DNA of 64,000 bases from Paramecium octaurelia (taxonomy: Eukaryota; Ciliophora; Oligohymenophorea; Peniculida; Parameciidae), in the NCBI GenBank assembly GCA_905182995.1, contig CAJJDP010000006.1, forward strand, positions 625,163 to 689,162, given 5' to 3'. The notes under the pieces were generated by a model that saw only the letters and a program-made list of their open reading frames with translations, was not told the DNA's origin and did not search any database. This document shows positions 37,561-51,168 of this stretch, in pieces; the first letter of the stretch is position 1; every line of letters starts with the position of its first letter. Position numbers and translations under genes: made by a program.

Positions 37561-38439
37561 TGCAGAAATTTCAGTATTTGGTGATAAGAATACTTTTTAG
37601 AGAAAATACTTCAACTTAAAAATAGCTTTATCCAAATAAAATAAATTTCGAATAATATCCTCAAATTATATTTGATTGTTGCTTTAGAATATGTGGAGAC
37701 ACATAATAATTGAATGCATCGACTCAATAGGGAAATAAATATAATGTATATTGTAAAAACTACAAAATTTATGCTTATTATATGGACTGATATTCTAAAA
37801 ATTTATAATATTTCAATAGAGGCAATTAAAAAATAGATGAAGATATAGACAAGACAAAAATCTGTATTACTTTCTTAAGTTAGGTTGACAATAATTGTTT
37901 ATGATGTATTTATTGATTCTACTTTTACTCTTTTATAATTAACTATAATTGATGTCTCTCCCAGGAACTTATATAGAGTTTTATGAAATCAAAGAAATGC
38001 TTAATCAAATATCTGATTAATAAGTCAAACTTAAATAAATTCAAAATAAGCAATACTTTAATTGAATATATTTATTAATTTTCAATTAATAAATTTGAGA
38101 TTCTGAATTGTTAAAATTTTGATTGATTAAATGATTATCTATTTTATTTATTTGACAATATTTATAATAATATATAGTATAGTATTAAAATAAGTGAAGC
38201 TTGGAACACTTTTTGATGAAGTGCAAATATATTATCTTCGTGATCACTAACTAAGTTAAGGGATTTATTAATGGTTTTAGAGATCACAAAGTAATTATAA
38301 ATTCAGTTATATTTTATAATTGAGAGATATAATATAAATATGTAATAACTGTGTTTATATTCTCAATATTGGGCACCACAAATACAAATTTATTAGGACA
38401 TTAATAATTGTAAATTCTTATTTATATATATATTTCAGA
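37561..38439. other. AT-rich interval upstream of Miro
   Basis: May hold 5' exons of the minus-strand gene to the left and the promoter of Miro to the right. Open stretches in several frames exist but none could be joined convincingly. Confidence 0.4.
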
Positions 38440-40289
38440 ATGAAAAAGAGGGATCTCAAACTTGTATTAATAGGAGACAGTAAGCAATTTTGATTAGTAT
38501 TAGGTGGTGTCGGGAAATCATCTTTTGTTTCAGCTTTAATAAATTAAATATCAAACAAAGCACTTGTTTTAGATAAACATCAACCAATCAATTTACCTCC
38601 TGATATACTTAATCACCCTGAATGCATAACTACTTTAATCGATACAAAATGTGCTCCACATCAATTACCTCAAGAGATTTAGATGGCTGATGTGATTCTC
38701 CTGATGTATTCAATCGATGATGATGGATCAAGTGAAAGATTGAAAAGATTTTGGCTCAAGGAATTAAGAGAATAGGGATATAAATAGCCTGTAATAATAG
38801 TTGGAAATAAGCTTGATTTATTGGGTTTGGAAGAAGATCGAGATTATCATAGGATCTTCAAGGTAATCAAACAATTAGTGAAGGACTTCAACGTATTAAA
38901 TTGAATTAATATAGTCAGTTGAAATGGGAATCGAATGTTCATCTCTAAAACAATAAGGCATCTATGATGTGATAAATTGCGCCTAAAGATCATTTCTCTA
39001 TCCATTAGCCCCGATCTACAGTATTGCAGACAAGTCATTAACAGAAGGATTTAAAAAGGCATTGACTAGGATATTTAGGATTTGCGACAGGGATGGAGAT
39101 GGAGTCTGGAGTGATGCTGAATTGGAAAAATTCTAAAAGAAGGTGTTTAAGAGATAACTAGATTATAGTGACATTGCTGGAATAAAAGACATGATAGAAG
39201 AGGAATTGCATGATAACTCAAACAAAAAAGTGATTACTTTAGAAGGATTTATAGCATTACAAAAAAGAGGGATAGAACTAATGAAGATTCAAATCTGTTG
39301 GACTATTCTACGCTTTTTTAGATACAAAGATGATTTGACTTTGGATGAGAATATTTTTACAAATGAGTATTAATTTAAATGGAATTAGATTAATATTTGA
39401 TTAAGATGCAGGCCAAACTGTTGAATTGAGCGAGATTGCCTTATCTAAATTAAAATAGATATTTGAAATCAGATGCAATTCAACATCTTAATAAGGTAAT
39501 ACTTTAAATCAGAAACAATTTGATGATATATTTTACCCAGTGATGTATCGAACTAATTTTCCTCATCTAAGTTAATATTATCCTTAGGAATAAAATGTCA
39601 TCACTTTAACTCAATGGTTGGCAATGTGGAAGTATTCAAATCATGATATCCAAGTGCCTTTTCCTTCTTTAATTATAAAGAAGCCTACAAGTTGTTGTGT
39701 TATATTGGAATTGAAATGAAATTATCAGACACATTTAAGGAATAAAATAGAAAGGATTCCTGGTCTTCTGTTTAAAAGATTATTGATAGAAAAGTGTTTC
39801 ATATTGCCATTGTCACCAGAAAAAAGGTTGTTTATTCATCCTTATCTCTTAGGCTTAACTTGAAAAATAGCTTGAAAATCAGTCCCTCATTATCACATCT
39901 ATTCAAAGTAAAACATATGCTATTAGTTTATACGATGAATTGGAAGCTGAATAATAAATTGAAAAAAGACAATTAAGCATCATAGACTTTTTACTTATAG
40001 ATCAAAATAGTAACTTTTAAACTGCTTAACTCATCCCAATCTCTTCATATAATGAGAAAAAATCTTTTTTGGAAGAAATCAAGAAAGTTAATGATATCTT
40101 ACACCAAAAGTATTCTCATTCATTTCATTATCATTTAGTCCCTTCGGTTATTCTGACTATTAAATATCATAATTGAAAAAGCAAAACAGCCTACCAGTTG
40201 TTGAAGTAGTTAGTGTTGTGACACTTCTGGCATTGATATTGACAGGAGGATACTTATTAAGTAAAAAGACATTTTTAAAGAATAAATGA
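38440..40289 (+). CDS. Miro-type mitochondrial Rho GTPase, C-terminal GTPase degenerate
   Basis: Outer-membrane GTPase controlling mitochondrial transport and shape. Introns of 24, 22, 22, 23, 26 and 29 nt give 568 codons (567 aa). In order: an N-terminal GTPase domain with P-loop GDSGVGKSSF, the G3 replaced by LIDTKCA, NKLD and ECSS; an EF-hand with loop DRDGDGVWSDAE; a second EF-like loop DQDAGQTVELSE; and a C-terminal membrane anchor (VVSVVTLLALILTGGYLL) with a basic tail. Where a canonical Miro has a second GTPase domain with its own P-loop, this protein has a shorter region (KTYAISLYDELEAEQQ onward) without a GxxxxGKS. The N-terminal domain also lacks a classical DxxG. Confidence 0.9.
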
Positions 40290-40538
40290 AATTAAAAAAA
40301 TTATCATATTATAAATCCTTTTGTAATTTAGTAATGTGAACTTTACTTTACATTTAATGTCTGATTATTCTTTTCTATTATTATTTATTTTATCTAAATT
40401 AAGGTTCAATTCTTATGAAAAGATAAATTAAATGAATAATTATTGAATATAGTGGAGTTTAGACAACTATAGATTTAATTTTAGTTTTCTATTAGATTAG
40501 TTATGTAAAAATAAAAATGATTTAATCAATACTCTCTT

Positions 40539-42844
40539 TCAATCATAGTGAGTTTACTTAATTCCCTATTTAATTATTTCTCTATCACATCTTAATCCTC
40601 CCACTAAACATGAGATTACTGTTATTGGATCTATGTTGAATCGTTTACTATAATTCTTATAGTCAAATTCTTTTACAATTCGAGTTACTTATTCATCATC
40701 CAAATGCAATAACTTAATTTATTTTTAGATATACTTTTATTTTTATTTTGTTTAATTGAGCGTTGCATTTATCGTAAGAATGAATGGCTTGCTCTTTTAA
40801 TACAGTTGATGAATCATTGATTTGAGAAACTTCAATAGATCCTCCTTATTATTATTTTATTTATTATTTGATTCTTTTTTAGGTTTCTCTATAAATGAGA
40901 GTCCCATTAGTCACAGGTAGATTTTTTTAATTCAACCTTATTAACATATTCTCTAAATTCTCAAGATCTTCATTTTTTAAACCTAGTGTTATAGGACCTA
41001 ATTTGTCAATTTGATAATTATTTCGACTGCTTTTACTTGCTTGTATTCTTGCTTATGTTAAGTCAATGGCTGATAATTTATTACTATCATATGGAAATAT
41101 GGAGGGTAGAGAAGAGATTTCTAAAGAGTCATTATGAGATAAGCTTTGTTGAATGATTGCTAAACTATTATCAAATGATTATTCTTATTTGTACTATTTA
41201 AAGGATTCACTTAGTTCTTTCTCTAGTTATTCAATTTCTTACAACATAGTAGCTTTCTTGATTAAATATTAAATATACTTGTAGTAAATATTCCTTAGCT
41301 TTTTGATCTAAATAATCTGGGAAGTCTTAATAGTTCAATTTCTCATTAAGAGCATTTAGTCTTGATATTACCCAGGCTATTCCTGTATTCCTAACATCTT
41401 AAGCGTTTTTTAAAATTTAGAAATAGAAAGTGATGAGACACCTTTATATATTTTTATTTTCTTTTTTTTTGTTTTGTAAATCAGAATCTATTTACTCTAA
41501 AGTTTTTTTATTGAACAAAATTTTGTGTATATAAGCTATGCGACTCTCTTTTAGGACATTCAAATCTTATTACAATTCTTTTTCTTTGTTTTGCTTGCTC
41601 ATAAATTAGTTGACTAAAGACTTCCGAGATTAACTCACCTACATATTATACGATGATTTAGGGTCTTTCATTTCTTCAATTTCTTGTTGTAATTGCTACG
41701 ATAGCTACTTGATTTGGATTAGTTTGTCATGAAAATCATGTGTCTCCAATCTTAGGTTTTCCTATGTTGCAATCTTCGCCTCAATAATTGATTCATTTTA
41801 TTTAATCTTTTGGATTAATTTATTAGCTATTAATTATGTTTATTTTTAATAAAATTTTGCTTTTTCTGCCTCTGATTTGAATTGTGAAAACTGAACTCGA
41901 ACAAGAGTATTGTACATCCTTTAGACCTCTTCATTAGTGAAATCGAAATTTTTTGAAAGGCCTTTCTCTTCGTCGACATTGAGTTCTCCAATCTCTTTGA
42001 GTTCATTTAAGGCCACTGTGGATGCCTTTTAAAGATATTATTAAATTGATCGTTCTACACTTGGATCTTCATTTAAACTCTTAAGTTACTTAGCCCTAGA
42101 AACTGCATTCTTCATAATGTCCTAATAAGATTTTGGAGTGTTTTAAGTATTCTAAGGTGAGTTTGATTTGTCAATTTTTTAATTTCGAGCACAATCTTAA
42201 CGAACCAAAGGATTCTTTATTTCGCTTTGAGTTCTATCCTTACTTTTTGGTAGGTCAACTATATCACTTTCGTTCTTTTTGTTTTGTTACTTCTTTTTCA
42301 ATTCCTTCATTTTCTTTGTCCATTATTTAAGATCTGTGATTTGATCTTTAGAGTCATCATATTCTTTTGACTGAGTTGCTAAGGATTCTTCTTTAACTTT
42401 TTATTTCCTCTTGAGTACTTCTCCATCAGAATTATCTTCCAACTGTTCATAAATTTCAGATAGAAATAATTATTTATCTGGCTCTTTGGCTAATTAAGAT
42501 CTAACTTGCTTTTCAATATCATTTCGTTAATTCTTTTTGTATAGCTTCGTCATCTTTAATGTTTGCAGATCGTACATATTGTGAACTGATTTGAACTGAA
42601 TCCCTGGTTTGTCTTCACCTTTGGGAATATCATACATTTTGATGGAGTTAAATTAATCCTGCAGCAGTTTTTTTCTAATATCCTGAATGGCTAATTCTCC
42701 GATACATTTTGTTTCCGATTTACTTTTTCTTAGGAGTTCATGAACATTTTATGCAATTTTAATTGCTGCATATCCCTTATGCTATCCAACTTCTCCTTAA
42801 ACTTGCATGATTTTATTCATACGCTGTTGACGAATAGATTACAT
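40539..42844 (-). CDS. Unknown coiled-coil protein, 753 aa
   Basis: Two 22-nt introns give exactly 754 codons. The product begins MQSIRQQRMNKIMQVQGEVG. It is helical and charged for most of its length, with clear coiled coil around residues 310-460 (AKFYQKQTQLIANKLIQKIK, QLSQQLQQEIEEMKD). Then comes a compact hydrophobic block (CLITFYFQILKNAQDVRNTG, IAWVISRLNAL, FPDYLDQKAKEYL) and a conserved-looking C-terminus (DEQVTRIVKEFDYKNY). I do not know the family; a ciliary or cytoskeletal role would be a guess. Confidence 0.75.
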
Positions 42845-42978
42845 TATTAAAATATTTATAGACTAAGCATTCAGATATAAAATTTTATTGTTCTTATTTT
42901 TTATAATACTCATGATTATCAGAGTGTTGGAGTGTTTAATTTATATTTGTAGAAAGAAATTACATTCTCTCTACAAAT

Positions 42979-43740
42979 ATGGTTAGCGAAATTAAACTTT
43001 TGAGCAAGATGTCCTTGCAAAAAACTATAGAATAATATATTTCTGAGTTATATAAATTAAAGAATAAATTTAATTCTTCAGTTTATGTAGAAACATAAGG
43101 GAAATATTAGCAATGCTATATGTTGTGGAAAGTAGATAACCCATTTACATTTGGGTCTGTGAAGTAATTTGAATGAAATAGTGAACATCGAAAGGGAAAT
43201 GATTCATAGATTAATAATGTATGAAAAAGATCTAAATAAGGGTTACTAACCTTGAATATTGAAAAGTCCTATGAATATTGGAATATATTATTATAAGATT
43301 TAAATTTGTTTAATTTAAATTACAATTACTTTAAATATTAAATGTACTGAGAATTTTGACTACATTCTGCAAAATATTGATTGTGTAATGATTGATAATA
43401 AAACCTATTTGAACTCGTAGATATTTAGTGATTATTACAAATAGAAGATACTAAAAAGATGAGAAACAAAATATATATTAGAAAAAAGTTATGAATATCA
43501 AATGTATAATTAAATTTGATGCATAATTTATTGAAGAAGGGAGAACAGAATACTTTACCTTGTCAGGTCAAATTTTTATTCATAATTCACTTATTCAATG
43601 GAGAATCAAACAACAAATAATATAGGTAGTTCTTAAGGGACATTGTCAATCACCTTATGGGATTTAAAGCGATAATAAATTATGTACTTGAGCACATATA
43701 AAAAGTGGTACCAGAGGGCATTGTTGGTCAGAACTAATGA
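42979..43740 (+). CDS. Multi-exon unknown gene, partly resolved
   Basis: Starts at ATG 42979 (KTIEQYISELYKLKNKF) and ends at TGA 43738. The 3' part is well supported: a 28-nt intron (GTAGAT...AATAG, about 43419-43446) and a 22-nt intron near 43684 join NFDYILQNIDCVMIDNK to EEGRTEYFTLSGQIFIHN and LLVPEGIVGQNQ. The 5' exon joins could not be fixed; one would need an unusually long intron or a base error near 43150-43170. No family is recognised. PLK starts 39 bp downstream. Confidence 0.5.
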
Positions 43741-43779
43741 TTATAAATTCTGATATTAAATTTAATCGTTAAAAAAAAA

Positions 43780-45541
43780 ATGGATATTGTAGAGGAAGTT
43801 TGTAAGGATAAAACTGTGCGTTAATATGTAAAGGGTAAATTCTTAGGGAAAGGAGGGTTTGCAAAATGCTATGAATTTTAGCATGGAGAATAATCTTATG
43901 CTAGTAAAATAATTAGCAAGGCAAGTCTTACAAGATCAAGAGCAAGATAAAAATTAATGTCTGAAATCAAAATACATCGCAGTCTATAGCATCAAAACAT
44001 TGTTGGGTTCCATAGATATTTTGAGGATGATGAAAATGTTTATATATTATTAGAATTATGCACCAATCAAACTATGAATGAGTTACTCAAAAGAAGAAAA
44101 AGATTAACTGAACTTGAAGTATAATGTTATCTTATGTAAATACTAATTGCACTTTAGTATTTACATAAGCATAAAGTTATACATAGAGATTTAAAATTAG
44201 GCAATTTATTTTTGTCTGATAAAATGGAAGTCAAATTAGGAGATTTTGGGTTAGCTACTCTGATAGAATTTGAAGGTGAAAGAAAACGTACAGTTTGTGG
44301 CACTCCCAATTATATTGCGCCCGAAATCTTGGAATCAAAAAATGGTCATAGTTTTGAAGTAGATATTTGGTCATTTGGTGTTATTGCTTATACTCTTTTG
44401 ATTGGCAAACCTCCTTTTGAAACAACTGATGTCAAAACTACTTATAGAAGAATCAAAATGAATGCTTACTAATTCCCTGAATCTAGTATCATTAGCAATG
44501 CAGCGAAACAGCTGATCAGTAAGATTCTTATCACTGAACCATCTAAGCGATTAACCCTTTAAGAAATTTAGGATCACGAATTCTTTCATGGTCTTATTCC
44601 TTAATTATTACCTTTAAGCACATTAGCTTGTCCACCCTCCTCATAATACATGAGATAGTATCAGAAATAACAATCTACCAGTATTCCAAAATTTGAAAGC
44701 ACTGAAAAACGACCTCTTGAACTCAAATAACGTCCTCAGTATGCAAGTATGGATAGAATTCCTCTACGTTCCAATATCGAAAGCTGTCTTAATTAGAATT
44801 ATGTCATTTAAGAGCCTCAAATATATGTTAAAAAATGGTAATTATATTAAATTAATTTCAGGGTTGATTATTCGAGTAAATATGGATTGGGATATGTTTT
44901 CAATAATTTTTAATGTGGAGTCTTTTACAATGATTGTTCCAAAATGCTGATGTTGAATGATGAGTAATTTTATCATTTAATATTATAGCAAATACATGTA
45001 TATTGATAGAAATGGAGAGGAAAAGGAAGGAACTCTAAGAGAACAAACTCCGGATATGCAAAAGAAATCCACTTTGATGATTCATTTTAAGGGATATTTA
45101 ATAGAAAATGAAATTGTTAGTGAAACTGAGTAATAATGTTGGTAGAAAATTTATGTTAAAAAATGGATGAAGGCAAAGCATGCCATCATTTTTAGACTCT
45201 CCGATAAGACTGTCTAAGTAGTTTTTAATGATAATACACAAATTATTTTGACTTAATAATTAAAGGTGGTTACTTACATTGATAAGGAATTAGTTAAATC
45301 AACATATATGTTGAGCACTGCTTTAGAAAGCGAAAATAACTAAATGGTTAAACGACTTAAATACACTAAAGAGATACTTAGCTAAATGTTAAGTGGTGGC
45401 AATGGCCATGGAACTTCCTCTTAGGTTGATGTTCAGCAACCAAAGCCATTGTAGGAAAGGGTAAATACCTTGACTTCTTTAAATTAGCAAAACATCTATA
45501 GTAGTACTTCAAGATTGAAAAGTTCTCTACACAATAAATGA
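43780..45541 (+). CDS. PLK: Polo-like kinase
   Basis: Mitotic/centriolar Ser/Thr kinase with phosphopeptide-binding polo boxes. The 570-aa product has a glycine loop [16 protein letters not shown] lysine, [16 protein letters not shown], an activation segment with [14 protein letters not shown] (the Thr before VCGTP is the usual activating site), and [13 protein letters not shown]. After a linker ([18 protein letters not shown]) come polo box 1 ([18 protein letters not shown]) and polo box 2 ([18 protein letters not shown]). Introns of 24 and 25 nt lie within the first polo box; total 571 codons. The two-box arrangement fits PLK1-3 rather than PLK4. Confidence 0.94.
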
Positions 45542-45885
45542 TTATTATATAATTTACTAAAATTAAACAAAAAATTTAACTAATTAAGGATTATTAATTT
45601 AGATATCGTATTTTAAGTCAAAGACCCATTGTAATAATTATTTGACTTTAAAGTTAAATATTATACTTATTAAACAAAATATAATATAACTGACCTTTAT
45701 AATATGTTAAATTCAAAAAAACCTATGAATTTCTTTTATGAAAAATAGTTTCTATATTATCCAAAAATTAAACGGGTATATATTTTAGTGAAAAAGAAAT
45801 AATTGGCATTCTATTTGTTTTTATTTGATAACATTAAGTCTAAAAACAAAAAATAATCTATTATTGATTTTATAATTTTTTTAAT
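45542..45885. other. AT-rich spacer, nothing seen
   Basis: About 340 bp between PLK and the next plus-strand gene, with no coding or structural signal recognised. Confidence 0.5.
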
Positions 45886-47864
45886 ATGAGAAGTCATGCT
45901 AAATAGTTAACGATTATACAAGATAATCATTTCTAAAATCAAATCTTAGAAATAACAAAACTAATACGTATTGAGATAATTAAAACAATAGGTTCGGGTA
46001 AATATAAAACTGGATTTGCATTAATTAATAAAGAATTCGAAAGATCATTGATTATGCAAACAGGGTGGCGCATTCGTATTCAATTACTCAGAAGAGGAAT
46101 AGTGTGTTTGATCAAGATTCTAAAGCAGTATTCTCGAGATGGGAACAAATAAGAAAGTTCATTAAACTTAGTGAGAAAGTTACAGCAATTCCTATTGTTT
46201 TATGTGGAAATGTTAAATAACTAAGCTAAGGAATATAGTAAAAATTGATTAGAAATTTAATAGAAAAGTTTTACTTGAAGGATATTCTTTATAGATTTTC
46301 ATAAATTTAATTGCTGACATTTTAATTGTCAAAATAACACGAAGATGTCAGATGTGTACTTTATTGGAAACCAATTTGTTATAATAAGGATTCTCGATTC
46401 AATAAACTAAAATTCTAGTATAACTTATTAGTTGGACATTTGCATTTTTAATTTAAGTTATTTAAACCTGCAATAAATTATTATTATGAAGCCATAACTG
46501 AATGTTAATTTCTTTTGGCTGATATAATTAACTAAGATTATCATCTTAAAAATTTAGAGGATTAATATTTTAAAGTAATCTCATGGATTGTGTTTACACT
46601 CTATATTGTTGGTTTTATTTATGAATTGCAATCAGATTACAATAGATTATTGGAAACTTATAAAATCGCAGTATGGTTGTCCAAAATAACAAATAACAAT
46701 GGGTTGAGCACTTTTATTGAAGAATAATATATTCGATATTCAAACTAGGTAACATTTATATGTAATTGTTTAAGTATAAATAATTCATGATAGAATCAAA
46801 GGAATTGAACTCAATTCTGGCTCCAATCTTCCCCCAATCTAATCATAAAGATGTTGAGATTATAAGTAATGACTATTGGACCAAAATAAACGATGGATTT
46901 TATGGAAAATATAACAAAGAGATTAATCTACAGGTTTATTCCATATTACAATAACCTGAAGAATCTGTTTGTAATAATAAAAAGCAAGTTCGATTAACTG
47001 AATAAGAAACTACAATATAATCGTATATACACACTCCTCGTCAATATGAGAAATGCAGAACTATCAATTCATTGGATGATGTAAAAATTAGTAAACAAAC
47101 TACTAATAATCCTTCACCTTAACATTCTCACAGAACCCCTGTTTTAACACATCAAAAAAGCAAGTCTTTTAGGTTCACTACAGATATAGATCAAATTTTA
47201 ATGAGAGTTCCTCATAGAGAAATAGAAAATTTTTCGTCCCTAAAAGCTAAAAAAGAATTAGATTCGTACTATTAATAAAAAGTACTTACCTCATTTTAAG
47301 GCGAAAACTAGATCAAATCACTCAAATCAGTGAAATAATAGATAAATTCTTAAGAAGAAATTGATAAAGTTTGCTAATCAGATCTAATAGTTGGAAAAAA
47401 ACTCTTAAAATTTCAAAAGTATACTCATTAAAGAGTGGCTACTCATTCTAATATTATGAAAATCGTATCTGATATATCTAAGGAATAAGAACATCTAGAA
47501 GGTATTAATAAAGCTAGGCTTGCAATACAAGGATCACATGATATAGAAAATAAAATGAGACTAGAAATACAATAAATAATTAAAAAAAAGTCTATTTATA
47601 ATGAAGGAGAATTAATGGTAATTAAATTAAAATTATTATTAGAATCTTAAATCATTAGTATCAGATTATGAATAAAACTTATCCAAATAAACTACAATAC
47701 ATGAATAACCAGCTGAGCAATCACAAATTTCTAAGAGATTAAGGGAAAAAAATAATTTAATTATTAAATCTATTGATTAAACTATAAAGAGAGTGCCATT
47801 AGAATAACTCAAAACAAGAAAGTCTTTTTTGTCTCGTGTTTAAGAAAGTATGCTTAATAAATGA
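45886..47864 (+). CDS. Unknown protein, 5' end uncertain
   Basis: From about 46030 one frame runs KIIDYANRVAHSYSITQKRN, SKAVFSRWEQIRKFIKLSE, then a helical segment with a TPR-like feel (LFKPAINYYYEAITECQFLL). A Ser/Lys/Gln-rich C-terminal half ends in TGA 47862-47864 after introns of 26 nt (about 46750) and 25 nt (about 47615). ATG 45886 (MRSHAKQLTIIQDNHF) is the most likely start, but the splice to the main frame is unclear. Function unknown. Confidence 0.55.
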
Positions 47865-47904
47865 ATAAATATATATATAGAATATATTATTATTATTGAT
47901 ATAT

Positions 47905-48142
47905 ATGGTAAATAATTTAGTTATTAATTCAGAAAACTAAATAGAACTAATTGATATACAATCCTAATAAGATAATAAAAAGGTAATTTATAGACACGAT
48001 TATATTTGTTGTGCTAGAGAGAATAGGAATAGAATAATTCGTCGCATAGAAATAGGAGAATGTTACTATTCTTTAAAGGAATGCATTAAAAATTTTAGAA
48101 ATTGTAAAATATAAAATTATAAATTTAACGAACATGAATTTG
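47905..48142 (+). CDS. Possible small gene, 3' end unresolved
   Basis: An open reading from ATG 47905 (HDYICCARENRNRIIRRIEI; GECYYSLKECIKNFRNC) with five cysteines in a basic context. Without an intron it would run on antisense into the EF-hand gene to a TGA near 48322, which is unlikely. No intron giving an earlier stop was found, so the end given is only where the neighbour begins. Confidence 0.35.
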
Positions 48143-48975
48143 TCAATCAATTTCAATACCTTATGATTTTAGACTTTTCAAGACTAGAGACTCATAGTCA
48201 ATCAAGTAGACTTTTCCATCTCTATCTTAATCAGCCATTTCCATCCACATTTCTACATCCTCCCTTGTTGGTTCAATCTTCATCCCCATATTGTTGTAAG
48301 TTTCGACCAACAATGGGGTGACATGTTTTTCAGTTATATATCCGTTATTTTCCTAATCCAGCATTTTAAAAATTCTTCTTGCTACTTAAAGACGAGCTTC
48401 AGCTAGTTTACTGTATTTTTGAGGTTCTTTTTAGGTTGTACAAGGTACAACGCAAGATTACGTTGCAGGTTATTTGTTAGATTATATAGAAGTTTAGGAA
48501 CCTTAGGTTGACTTTTAAGAGCCCCATCTTCTATATGGAGATTGATATTATAGTTTTGAAGGAGTATCCGCCTTATCTTCTGCTTATATGGGGCTTAATT
48601 CAATAGTTTCTCCTTTTTATACTTTCTAATTTGCTGTGTCAGTACCTCCTCCAAAATATTTAAAACATAAGCGTTCAATATCGTTTACCGATATTTTTCC
48701 AGTCCCATCCCCTATTGTATTATATTCTATCATTTACGATCAAATATTTTAGCATATCCTTTGATATCATTTTAGGAAGGACTGAAATCAAGGTTAATGG
48801 CTTTATAGCAATCGGATTGCAAATTACCGGCATCTTTTACTTCCATCAAATCGTTTTTATCCTAGTCATAGAGCTTCATGATTTTCTGAGCCAATTGTTT
48901 ACATTGATCTCTATTCATCAACCCTTAGAACAAATTAGTTTAAATTGTGATTGAAATATCTTTATTATTATTCAT
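48143..48975 (-). CDS. EF-hand calcium-binding protein, 268 aa
   Basis: One 26-nt intron within the second EF loop gives 269 codons. Four EF-hand loops are visible: DQDKNDLMEVKD, DRDGTGKISVND, DQENNGYITEKH and DQDRDGKVYLID. Loops 1-2 and 3-4 are separated by a Gln/Ser/Pro-rich linker of about 85 residues, so it is not a plain calmodulin or centrin. Loops 2 and 4 have the best calcium ligands; loop 1 ends in Asp and loop 4 in Asp rather than Glu at position 12, so their affinity is uncertain. Probably a calcium sensor. Confidence 0.88.
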
Positions 48976-49973
48976 TAATATTAATAATTTAATATTTTAT
49001 TGACAAATATTAATATTAGTTCTAATTTATCATTATTTACTTATTATTTGATAAGTATTTAAACGATAACTCAAGCTTTATTAACTCTACATCATAGAAA
49101 CAGTATAATTAATTGAAATTATTTTATTTTGATTCATATTAAACTCAGTTGAATAACAATAAAATTAATTAATATCAGTTAATCTTAAAAATTTCGAATT
49201 TTACCAAACCTAAGACTCCTAGTATTCATAAAATTTATTTTAGGTTGATTCAATTTGAATATTTTATTTTATGACAATTAATAGTAATTATTAACTTTAT
49301 AAAATAATAAAATTATCACATCGAAATCAAGTCCCAAAGAGGATATAAATTTGAAAATGATTCACAAATACTTAAGATGATATTATGAATTTGCATAAGC
49401 CATCCATTTCATTAAAGTATTTTATCATTATAAATTGATCCTGATTAAATCATTAGATTATGCAATATAATTTTATCCATATTTCAGTTAATTTAAGTAA
49501 AAATCTAATTATAAATTAATTTTCTTGCACAATCATACTCTAATTTGACATGTAGTTATTTACATTTTGTATTACTTAGATGACCTGATATTTCTTGATG
49601 TAGAATTAAATTATTTTTAGATTTACACATACGTTAATCATGCAGTGACTAGATTTCATTGTTCTTACACAACTCAGATATAATATTTTATTTTACAAAT
49701 TATACAGAGTAGTTCATATTAAGTGTGACAAATTTGATTAGATTGAATTAGAATAAAATTGAACTTATTTCTAAATATAATCTAATTTAATCTAAAATGA
49801 CGCTCATATACCTAAAAAATCAGAGGAAATATATAGAAACTGAGATTAAATCTATGTTATAATGAACACTCTCTACTTTAGTTTAATTGATATAATTTAA
49901 ATCTGATATATGTATGTTATTTGTGTGTAATAAATGTTCATAATATTGACTCAGATTGATTTAATTAAAAATA
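48976..49973. other. AT-rich 1-kb interval, no gene seen
   Basis: Upstream of both flanking genes, which point away from it, so it must carry their promoters. Read on both strands: only short Ile/Asn/Lys-rich open stretches. No repeat or RNA gene recognised. Confidence 0.5.
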
Positions 49974-51168
49974 ATGTTTGTTGAAGATTATTATAGGAGA
50001 CTCATAAAATAGTAATGTAAACTAACTCCAAAGGAAATTAAGACTGATAGACCATGGTACCCAAAAAGACAATAAAATGAAACCAAGAAGGAGGAATATA
50101 GATTCTTTATGTTACCTCCAAACAAAATGGTTACCTTACTAAAAAAAAACAAATTTTCTGCTCCCAACGATAGAATAAAGGAATTCTTGCATAACCACTC
50201 CCTGAAATAAATAGTTGATTTTGGTGAAACACTGCAAAGCACATTAGACATGAAAGTACAAAGACCATCAATATAAATACCAATTCCTAAAAATACTCCA
50301 ACGGGACGACAATTATTTCCAGTCAAAAGAAGGCCATTGTAATTACCATCAACAAGGGTTATTACTGAGCCAAGCAAGAAATCATCGTCTCAATGCAGAA
50401 GTGTGCATAAGTTTATTAGATTAAAATAAAGCGACCATTCAAATGAAGAACTATATAACATAATTACAAAACTAAATTATTCCCCTTTGCATGTAGACAC
50501 AACAAGTATTTGCAAGAAATAGATTCAACCTTAAAAAGTTATATAGCCCCAACCCTACATTAAGCCTGAAATTCCAAAAAGTGTATTGCCATATCCTCCT
50601 AGAACAAAAAAACAATTGAGACAATTTCTGTTGAGAGCACTTAAGAAAATCAAGGCTTTAGGTCTTACCATTAAATATGTTATGGAACACAAAATATTTT
50701 CAAAAAAACCTTATGAAAAGATCAATTCAAAGGAGTTCATTCATGCTGCAAAACAGAACAAAAAAGAAGATATCGAAAACTACCTTTAAATCAACCCTTA
50801 TTTGGTATTTGATTATGATTTTTACAACATGACCGCTCTACATTGGGCTTGTAAAAAGGGTTATCTTGAAATCGTAGAGATTTTACTAAAGTATCATTCC
50901 GATATTGATGGAGTTGATATCTTATATCGTACTCCATTGATGCTGTCGATTTAAGAAAATCATCTAGAAGTTGCACATCTGCTTTTGACTAATGGGGCAT
51001 ATCCTTGGAGTACAGCTATAACAGATTTGAAGAGTGTTCTGGAAGAAAATGAACGTGCTAAACTTCTCCTCACTAGAGTTCGAAGGGTAATCAATTAGTG
51101 TTATTATTTTATAGTTATAAATAATGGCCAAATGGACGCAATCAGGAGAATATTTGAATCTAATTTGA
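49974..51168 (+). CDS. Ankyrin-repeat protein, 388 aa
   Basis: A 28-nt intron near the end (51090-51117) gives 389 codons and the C-terminus WTQSGEYLNLI; without it the frame stays open a little longer. The N-terminal 250 residues are basic and unrecognised (PWYPKRQQNETKKEEYRFFM; PYPPRTKKQLRQFLLRALKK). Residues about 265-345 form two to three ankyrin repeats (MTALHWACKKGYLEIVEILL, RTPLMLSIQENHLEVAHLLL). A protein-interaction role is the usual reading. Confidence 0.85.

Noticed and set aside
36812-37920. A long minus-strand frame with several TGA codons that could be read as tryptophan
   Set aside because: An overlapping frame is open without TGA for 173 codons and uses TGG for Trp, and all neighbouring genes use TGA as stop. 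The TGA-containing frame is best explained as AT-rich noise plus shared upstream exons.
48143-48324. Extension of the plus-strand reading from 47905 antisense to the EF-hand gene
   Set aside because: The EF-hand coding sequence is unambiguous on the other strand; the antisense continuation is a by-product of having only one stop codon.
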